From positions 1 to 20,747 of the IMG/VR virus record IMGVR_UViG_3300031873_000049: a stretch of DNA of 20,747 nt; one strand, given 5' to 3'. The DNA comes from a virus. Shown here piece by piece: positions 17,701 through 20,747 of this stretch (the stretch's first letter is position 1; every line of letters begins with the position of its first letter). Made by a program: the position numbers and the translations under genes. The notes beneath the pieces were generated by a model that did no database searches, was not told where the DNA came from, and worked only from the letters and a program-made list of their open reading frames with translations.

Positions 17701-18035
17701 TCCGAGTATTCTTTGATGCCTATTATCCATTGACTGCGGAAATCAATGTCTATTATAAGATCTTGTCCGCCGATGACCCAGAGCCATTCGACAACAAAGG
17801 CTACCAACTCATGACCATTATTGGAGGAGCCAACAGCGTCTCTAAGAACCAATTGGATCTCAAGAGTTTCGTGTATGCGCCTGGAGTCAATGGTATTGCT
17901 GCGGATCGTGTGCAATATGGCACCTTCACCAGTTTTAAGTATTTTGCTATTAAAATAGTGATGTCAGCCACCGATACTACTAAGGCACCAAGAATCAGGG
18001 ATCTGAGAGTCGTCGCACTTCCATCATTATCATAA
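11772..18035 (+). CDS. Giant DUF4815-type baseplate/tail structural protein
   Basis: A 2087-aa virion protein of the type that follows gp8 in marine T4-like phages. Its exact place in the baseplate is not established by sequence. The N-terminus 'NPYNDDFDPNKHFHKILFKPSFAVQARELTQSQTILQDQVAKLG' is the DUF4815 opening. Further family marks are 'YPLRDLIDFRPRRND' (about residue 890), 'MRDIGTLEKRITNLEYYTSL' (about 994-1013), 'RFKNGILVDSFTGH' (about 1035-1048), 'DYRGEVCGTFIIPS' (about 1476-1490) and 'HPTGIMITGVRLMFKTKDDHIPLQVQIRPVVNGFP' (about 1587-1620). Two sequence-switch modules of the 'tvYLapNFSS...Y' kind lie near 456-515 and 1405-1470. A GxGY module lies at about 1880-1945 ('VDVIGSGYTTAPTVTLSG'). 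An H1207-x-C1209-x-C1211-x-x-H1214 cluster may bind metal. The gene has its own promoter and ribosome binding site. Confidence 0.9.
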   Translation: MPIDLTQNPYNDDFDPNKHFHKILFKPSFAVQARELTQSQTILQDQVAKLGRNIFQNGSIVTGGQSMLDVTSPQYICIEATEPSGAVVDVNNFIGKFIVDTETVRAGVRAYVIAGAAATTTSPTVLIVKYTSGQHFAATFTQPIITEDATHSVAIIASLTSPINFTDVTSGLKFGDASISSIQDGVFFVDGVFVQVEEQTIILDAFDKTPTYRIGLQIDETLVDETQDASLLDPAQASTNFQAPGADRYRVVLTLTKRSLTSQDDTKFIELLRVVAGNLTKKVQYPTYSNLEATMARRMDDQSGSFTVRPFKVAFEPHATFSNAYNIVVEAGKAYVQGHEFETIAPTYIKAERARSLANVYRYGTNVDFQNWLEVTDLVGPIPFKTLQAGVLHCVNTASIAVANAAVAANTLMGTIIIRALDYQAGANATSISTAVWRAYMFNSNVAQSIVANCALGLTGTANTIYLAPNFSSVANAYVGVKFTVTSNAGVVLTEHHTIGSYDGPTNKATLQGTETFAFGIPGEMTQFRLDYEFKDTNAVVYSNTSVNQHVFSTSMDVNSTSLDDPLVDRYQGAFLTDSEFNTAFLQLPYPTVADQTVVNGIPLTNSQYFGRKAYTGQSFTQNVTSFVSAAGITSLVNGSPLSGSDAIDNILVVMRDVTGSPLTNNQVINFSSGNPGGNTVTVSTVSNTSTWVITVPNTNSAASADVYVKVDLPYSDKIGSLLRAKTARNANIAAGLNSGGIQIPDANGLVQWYTQGPTLGAQITFYANSAAWLNLKDPTKTQSIFTSDVVRLRRVIDVGKNLIEDGNVAIAADITARYSLDSGQRDNAYEHGSIQLKAGSTGPLGNVVVYVDYLAHSGLGYLTVDSYASANIAYSDIPDYTSPTLGHVYPLRDLIDFRPRRNDGDIAGIYGEELFGISGLNFQTDFSYYLARVDKLVLTKDRAFEVLSGISSLNPLTPADKENAMTLYSLTLPPYTAALRDIRQRYNDNRRYTMRDIGTLEKRITNLEYYTSLNLLEQAAKNQEIVDDTGLNRFKNGILVDSFTGHKIGDVMNGDYLCAIDAQSQELRPPYHLESLALGISETNSTNFSRTGSFVTLAYTVATFLDQPYASQAINVNPFNTITWIGQLKLDPSSDVWVDTKRAPDLHINMEGDNDNWAAQASVLNKSLQGQTINGQTFGTEWNAWQTNWTGVSTSHKVVSPTYIGHQCPCPGHRIEIYAPVVDRQTTSITEKQSRSGVQTAYAPETIQTSIGDKVINESIIPRMRSRGVLFVGKMLAPNTNLYAFFDGSAVTSYCNKPNIVKVNSTTVKYIDTYQQGETVRVFDPARGQNTATGLVILSRNEPTYTNVSIVNVSGGDDANVANSYVMHSTNSTFLIGNSSGANTLISGYYHNTGFVTNPNVSSILLSHDIANSNVAFSNSFIVGQTIQFTSANGLGQSATITSYNANTRNVAFSPSVTVTPNTQTTYSIGYFNSDYRGEVCGTFIIPSTSDLSFRTGERQFTLADTISGQLEQSQTNGVVKYFAQGLLQTVQSTILSTRHLAVQRTVVKEARVVTHDTVTSSIIGYNNIGYYDPLAETFLVDAIQHPTGIMITGVRLMFKTKDDHIPLQVQIRPVVNGFPHSSSVVPGTDTVVNPSDMNTVSEATLGAKYLSGGNPFDDATMYTQINFEGPVYLQQGAEYAIVLIANSIKYQVYISEMGNKIVGTDRIISEQPYLGTLFKSQNSTTWTPVQEQDLAFRLLYAQFDITNQANVEFQLSPSDNITSNIPIDALYVTSGNLLLPNTSIGAMFATTTATGVKEPLTAFQLDENLFFDDTLGRRVASSDTSSFKVRVLLNSLSADVSPVVDMDRLSLYAIENLVNNLELSGSLAAVVASTNNWVTTANVSVRISGGGGSGANALITTANNIDTIFGVLANVTVDVIGSGYTTAPTVTLSGNTLVGAAVSIAGEDQPFGGPAIARYITRKVTLDESMDAGDFRVFFDAYYPLTAEINVYYKILSADDPEPFDNKGYQLMTIIGGANSVSKNQLDLKSFVYAPGVNGIAADRVQYGTFTSFKYFAIKIVMSATDTTKAPRIRDLRVVALPSLS

Positions 18036-18044
18036 AGGATTATT

Positions 18045-18284
18045 ATGTCGGCCATAAATACCCTCAAGATTGAGAACACTGAATTTGTCAGAGATATGTC
18101 TTCGCAGGCGGTTGTAAGTACCGATATTGCTGGGCTTGGTCGATATAAAGAGGCAAGACGAAAATCTTTGGTGCAGAAACAAGAATTTCAGGAAACAAAG
18201 AAACGACTGGAAACAATAGAAGGTGAGATGCTCACGTTGAAACGCATTGTGAGTGAACTTTCTGTCTTACGAAGCCGAGGATAA
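18045..18284 (+). CDS. Small coiled-coil protein, probably virion-associated
   Basis: A 79-aa protein with a good ribosome binding site (AAGGA, 18035-18039, overlapping the previous stop). Residues 1-35 contain 'ENTEFVRDMSSQAVVSTDIAGLGRYKEAR', a pattern I associate with small proteins between the DUF4815-type gene and the fibre genes of cyanophages. Residues about 42-76 are charged with regular hydrophobic spacing ('EFQETKKRLETIEGEMLTLKRIVSEL'), which is likely a coiled coil. It may be a connector or trimerisation factor for the adjacent fibre, or a minor structural protein. No experimental function is known to me. The next gene starts 15 nt after its stop, behind a TAAGG site. Confidence 0.8.
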   Translation: MSAINTLKIENTEFVRDMSSQAVVSTDIAGLGRYKEARRKSLVQKQEFQETKKRLETIEGEMLTLKRIVSELSVLRSRG

Positions 18285-18299
18285 TTGTAAGGTACAAAC

Positions 18300-19568
18300 A
18301 TGTCTATCAACCAGATAAATGTAAGTAATACTTTTGGCCAGTTGATTACTGCCGTTGCCGCGATGATTGCGGTCGCCAACAACTTGACCGATGGACCACA
18401 GGTTTCGACTAATGCTGCGTGGTCCTTCATCAATCAGGATGTTGGGGTCAATGTCGGAAATACCGCTCTCATTAAAACCGCCAATGTCCAATTTCTGAAT
18501 GCAGGATTTGCAAACATCGTATCAATGAACATAGCAAGTATCAACACATCCTTCGCCAACATCAGCACGGCAAGCATAATCACGCTGAATGCTTCAACGG
18601 CAAATATTTCCAATGCCACCCTTGCAACGATGAATACCTCTTATGCCAACATCACATCTGGTATTGCCAATTTTACAAATTTGAGTGCTACGGTAGCGAA
18701 TGTGAATAGTGGAACTTTTGGTGTTCTGAATGCTTCCTATGCAAATCTTGTATCTGGGATAGCAGTATTATCTACATTGAGTGTATCATTTGCTAATCTC
18801 ACTGTAGCGAACGTGAATAGCGGAACTTTCGGCGTCTTAAATGCTTCGGTTGCTAATGCGACAGTAGCCAATGTTGTTAGCATCACCGTTTCTTCTCAAT
18901 TAAACGCTGAACGTGCTAATGCGACAGTAGCCAATGTGAATAGTGGAACTTTTGATGTTCTCAATGCTTCGGTTGCTAATGCGACTGTAGCCAATGTGAA
19001 TAGTGGAACTTTTGATGTTCTCAATGCTTCGGTTGCTAATGCGACTGTAGCCAATGTGAATAGTGGAACTTTTGATGTTCTCAATGCTTCGGTTGCTAAT
19101 GCGACTGTAGCGAACTTAGTGAGTGCCACCATCCCAACTTTGAATTCTTCTAGTGCAAATTTAACATTGGCGATCATTACAACTGGTAATACCGTCACCA
19201 TAAATTCTAATTCGGCAAATCTCGTAAACTTGCGTGTCGTATCCCTCATCACCGTGGGCACCACATTCACCAGTGAAGCCAACACGGGTGATGTTATCCT
19301 AGTCCAGGGAAGTGGACTGCGTAGCGTCAATGTTGCTGGTACAGGATTTATCACACTCATTCGATCTCAAACAGGTTCCGATATTGTGTGGTTATCTCCA
19401 GAAGGAAGAGACATCCGTTGGGGAGCCAACCTAATAGCTCTCGGTGGTGGTGCAACGCCAACATTTGGAACTATCGGGGGTGTGGGACCGGCTGCGGCTG
19501 CTCAGGATACATGGATGCGAGTCCTTGATGCAAATGGCACGGCATTCTGGGTTCCTGCTTGGAAATAA
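18300..19568 (+). CDS. Repeat-rich tail fibre protein
   Basis: A 422-aa fibre. The N-terminus 'INQINVSNTFGQLITAVAAMIAVANNLTDGP' matches the attachment-type opening of T4-like cyanophage fibres (IN-x-NVSNTF-x-x-W/L). Residues about 60-310 are low-complexity beta repeats built from 'NxSxAN' units. Within them 'TVANVNSGTF' occurs at residues 131, 168, 209, 229 and 249, with diverged copies at 188 and 269. The last three full copies are 20 residues apart and nearly identical in DNA. The C-terminus ends with 'IVWLSPEGRDIRWGANLIAL', then 'TIGGVGPAAAAQDTWMRVLD' and 'GTAFWVPAWK', a short closing domain seen at the end of many phage fibres. It probably forms a trimeric shaft. The ribosome binding site is TAAGG (18288-18292). 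Confidence 0.87.
   Translation: MSINQINVSNTFGQLITAVAAMIAVANNLTDGPQVSTNAAWSFINQDVGVNVGNTALIKTANVQFLNAGFANIVSMNIASINTSFANISTASIITLNASTANISNATLATMNTSYANITSGIANFTNLSATVANVNSGTFGVLNASYANLVSGIAVLSTLSVSFANLTVANVNSGTFGVLNASVANATVANVVSITVSSQLNAERANATVANVNSGTFDVLNASVANATVANVNSGTFDVLNASVANATVANVNSGTFDVLNASVANATVANLVSATIPTLNSSSANLTLAIITTGNTVTINSNSANLVNLRVVSLITVGTTFTSEANTGDVILVQGSGLRSVNVAGTGFITLIRSQTGSDIVWLSPEGRDIRWGANLIALGGGATPTFGTIGGVGPAAAAQDTWMRVLDANGTAFWVPAWK
18690..19160 (+). repeat. Degenerate 60-bp repeat array in the fibre gene
   Basis: Copies of a unit encoding 'TVANVNSGTF(G/D)VLNAS' begin at 18690, 18801, 18924, 18984 and 19044. Weaker copies begin at 18861 and 19104. The outer copies are diverged and the inner ones nearly identical, which is consistent with recent expansion from an older array. 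Confidence 0.85.
18927..19111 (+). repeat. Perfect 60-bp tandem repeat
   Basis: Every base from 18927 to 19051 equals the base 60 positions downstream, giving 185 bp of exact period-60 sequence (just over three units). The left edge is a single A/T difference at 18926 versus 18986. The right edge is at 19112 (g against c). It is in frame, 20 residues per unit. Confidence 0.95.
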
Positions 19569-19590
19569 TGTAAGTCTGTGAGAGGACCCA

Positions 19591-20747
19591 ATGCCATTTA
19601 TATGGAACAGTAATCCAAACCCCCCAACACGAGAACTTCCCCAACCCGTGCCGCCTGGAGAGGTAACATACCTCGTTGATGTCGTAGCGAATACCGTTAA
19701 TGCGGGGGGCTCACTTTTATACAATACCGCCAATACATCTTACGATGTTGTCTACGCACTTCCTTCATTAAATGTTGGGAACCTCACAGTCACGCACAGT
19801 GCTAATATCAATGGCGCTTCCACTATTACTATCCTAAACGCACACCCCATACTTTTTACTAATGGAATTATATCTCATGCTAATTCTGGTGTTGTAGCAT
19901 CGGGATATGGGGGAGCCAGCGTCATTCCGGTCCTCGTCATCGATACTACTGGACACATTACATCAGTCACGAATACCGCTATTATCTTATCAGGTGAGGC
20001 TCTTGCCTCCAACGGCGATGGTACCCTCCTCATTGGTAATTCTGCCACTGGTCATTTCAATGTAAACCCCCTCACACCAGGAACAGGAATTTTGGTCAAC
20101 AATGACAGGGGGTCGATCACACTTGTTGCCACTGGCGATCCTATCCTTTCGGGGCATCGCTATGGAAATGCCTGGGTTTCAAGAAGGGTCCTGAATAGTC
20201 CTTCCGAGGTTCAGTACGATTATCAGGATGCTGCTTGGAATGGCTCTATTCATGTGCTAGTTCCTATTAATATCCATGCCAACGTAAATAAAGTTTCAAC
20301 CAGCCCCGATGGTATTTCTTGGAGTACACACACCGTCCCTGATGGGGAATGGCTTATTGTCGATTCGAATCCTAGTTACTTTGTCTGCATGGGTGTACAT
20401 GGTGGTGGTGTGAAAGTCATGACCAGTCCCGATGGATTTAACTGGACTCGCCACGAAGGTCTTCTTCCGTCAATCGATATCGGCGCACTTGGTGCTGCAT
20501 CGCATCAAATGACTTGGAATGGTAGCGTCTTTGCTGTGATACCGAAAGGCACACCCTTCCCAGCATTGTTTAGTGCTGATGGTATCACTTGGACAGCCAC
20601 ACCCTTCCCCTCTCATCCAATCAATCAGGGAATAACAGCAGGAGGCGGTCTTTTTGTTGCAGTCGGCTACAACACATCAATAAGTACCAGTTCTAATGGT
20701 AACAATTGGGTCAGTAGATCATCTAGCTCAAATGACGCGACTCATGT
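19591..20747 (+). CDS. Tail fibre / receptor-binding protein with Asp-box-like repeats (3' end outside window)
   Basis: The frame is open from the ATG at 19591 to the window edge (385 codons), with AGAGGA (19581-19586) as ribosome binding site. The N-terminus is Pro-rich ('NPNPPTRELPQPVPPGEV'). Residues 101-130 read 'GYGGASVIPVLVIDTTGHITSVTNTAI', a motif common in phage fibres ('xxVPxlxvDxxGrIt'). From about 205 on there are repeats of the bacterial beta-propeller / Asp-box type: 'SPDGISW' at 238-244, 'SPDGFNW' at 279-285, 'SADGITW' at 328-334 and 'SSNGNNW' at 367-373. These are separated by 41, 49 and 39 residues. Strands such as 'WNGSIHVLV', 'WNGSVFAVI' and 'GGGLFVAVG' lie between them. This suggests a propeller head that would bind a host surface sugar or protein. 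Enzymatic activity is not indicated. Confidence 0.85.
   Translation, partial: MPFIWNSNPNPPTRELPQPVPPGEVTYLVDVVANTVNAGGSLLYNTANTSYDVVYALPSLNVGNLTVTHSANINGASTITILNAHPILFTNGIISHANSGVVASGYGGASVIPVLVIDTTGHITSVTNTAIILSGEALASNGDGTLLIGNSATGHFNVNPLTPGTGILVNNDRGSITLVATGDPILSGHRYGNAWVSRRVLNSPSEVQYDYQDAAWNGSIHVLVPINIHANVNKVSTSPDGISWSTHTVPDGEWLIVDSNPSYFVCMGVHGGGVKVMTSPDGFNWTRHEGLLPSIDIGALGAASHQMTWNGSVFAVIPKGTPFPALFSADGITWTATPFPSHPINQGITAGGGLFVAVGYNTSISTSSNGNNWVSRSSSSNDATH

Noticed and set aside
18053-18060. CATAAATA resembling a late promoter
   Set aside because: It has one mismatch and lies inside the 79-aa coding region just after its start, with no gene for it to serve nearby.
18927-19111. Possible CRISPR array because of regular direct repeats
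   Set aside because: There are no unique spacers: the whole 60-bp unit repeats and is in frame within a fibre gene.
18896-19360. Open frame of 154 codons on the minus strand
   Set aside because: It is the reverse reading of the fibre repeat array; its repeats are the same 60-bp units. It has no ribosome binding site or own context.
19591-20747. Possible diversity-generating retroelement target in the last fibre gene
   Set aside because: No reverse transcriptase, template repeat or variable-region pair is visible within the window; the missing 3' end prevents a real test.

Overview
The window is a compact virion-structure segment of a T4-like contractile-tailed phage (Caudoviricetes, myovirus morphology). 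All 14 genes lie on the + strand. They abut or overlap by 1-4 nt, and no gap between them exceeds about 42 bases. The class is shown by recognisable homologues of T4 gp48, gp53, gp27, gp5, gp5.4 (PAAR), gp25, gp6 and gp8, in baseplate-wedge/hub order. Exact T4-type late promoter octamers (TATAAATA) lie in three of the gene junctions. The DUF4815-type giant protein, the fibre N-terminus containing 'NTFGQL', and the gp8 and gp6 variants resemble those of T4-like cyanophages and other marine myophages. The host cannot be fixed, because no host-derived or auxiliary metabolic gene is present.

Layout. Positions 1-909 hold the 3' part of a gp48/gp54-type tail-tube cap gene. Positions 912-4166 hold gp53 (wedge), a gp27-like hub, a gp5-like spike without a lysozyme domain, and a GTG-started PAAR tip. 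Positions 4176-4964 hold an unrecognised 262-aa protein with no close match I can name. A late promoter at 4967-4974 then introduces gp25, gp6 and a 986-aa mosaic protein in the gene 7 position (4980-10375). A second late promoter at 10371-10378 precedes gp8 (10399-11730). A third at 11739-11746 precedes the 2087-aa DUF4815-type protein (11772-18035). Next come a 79-aa coiled-coil protein, a 422-aa repeat-rich fibre, and a second fibre gene that runs off the right edge. That last gene carries Asp-box/propeller-like repeats.

How the parts work together. Spike plus PAAR tip plus gp27-like hub would form the central piercing device. gp53, gp25, gp6, the 986-aa protein and gp8 would form the wedges around it. 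The gp48-type cap links hub to tail tube. The large DUF4815 protein, the small coiled-coil protein and the two fibres form the periphery that contacts the host. The most notable signals are a beta-rich 'GxGY' module recurring in four consecutive baseplate proteins, a perfect 60-bp tandem repeat in the fibre gene, a probable lectin-like domain appended to the 986-aa protein, and a late promoter placed so that gp25 mRNA would start at its own ATG. I saw no defence system, CRISPR array, tRNA, insertion sequence or integrase.
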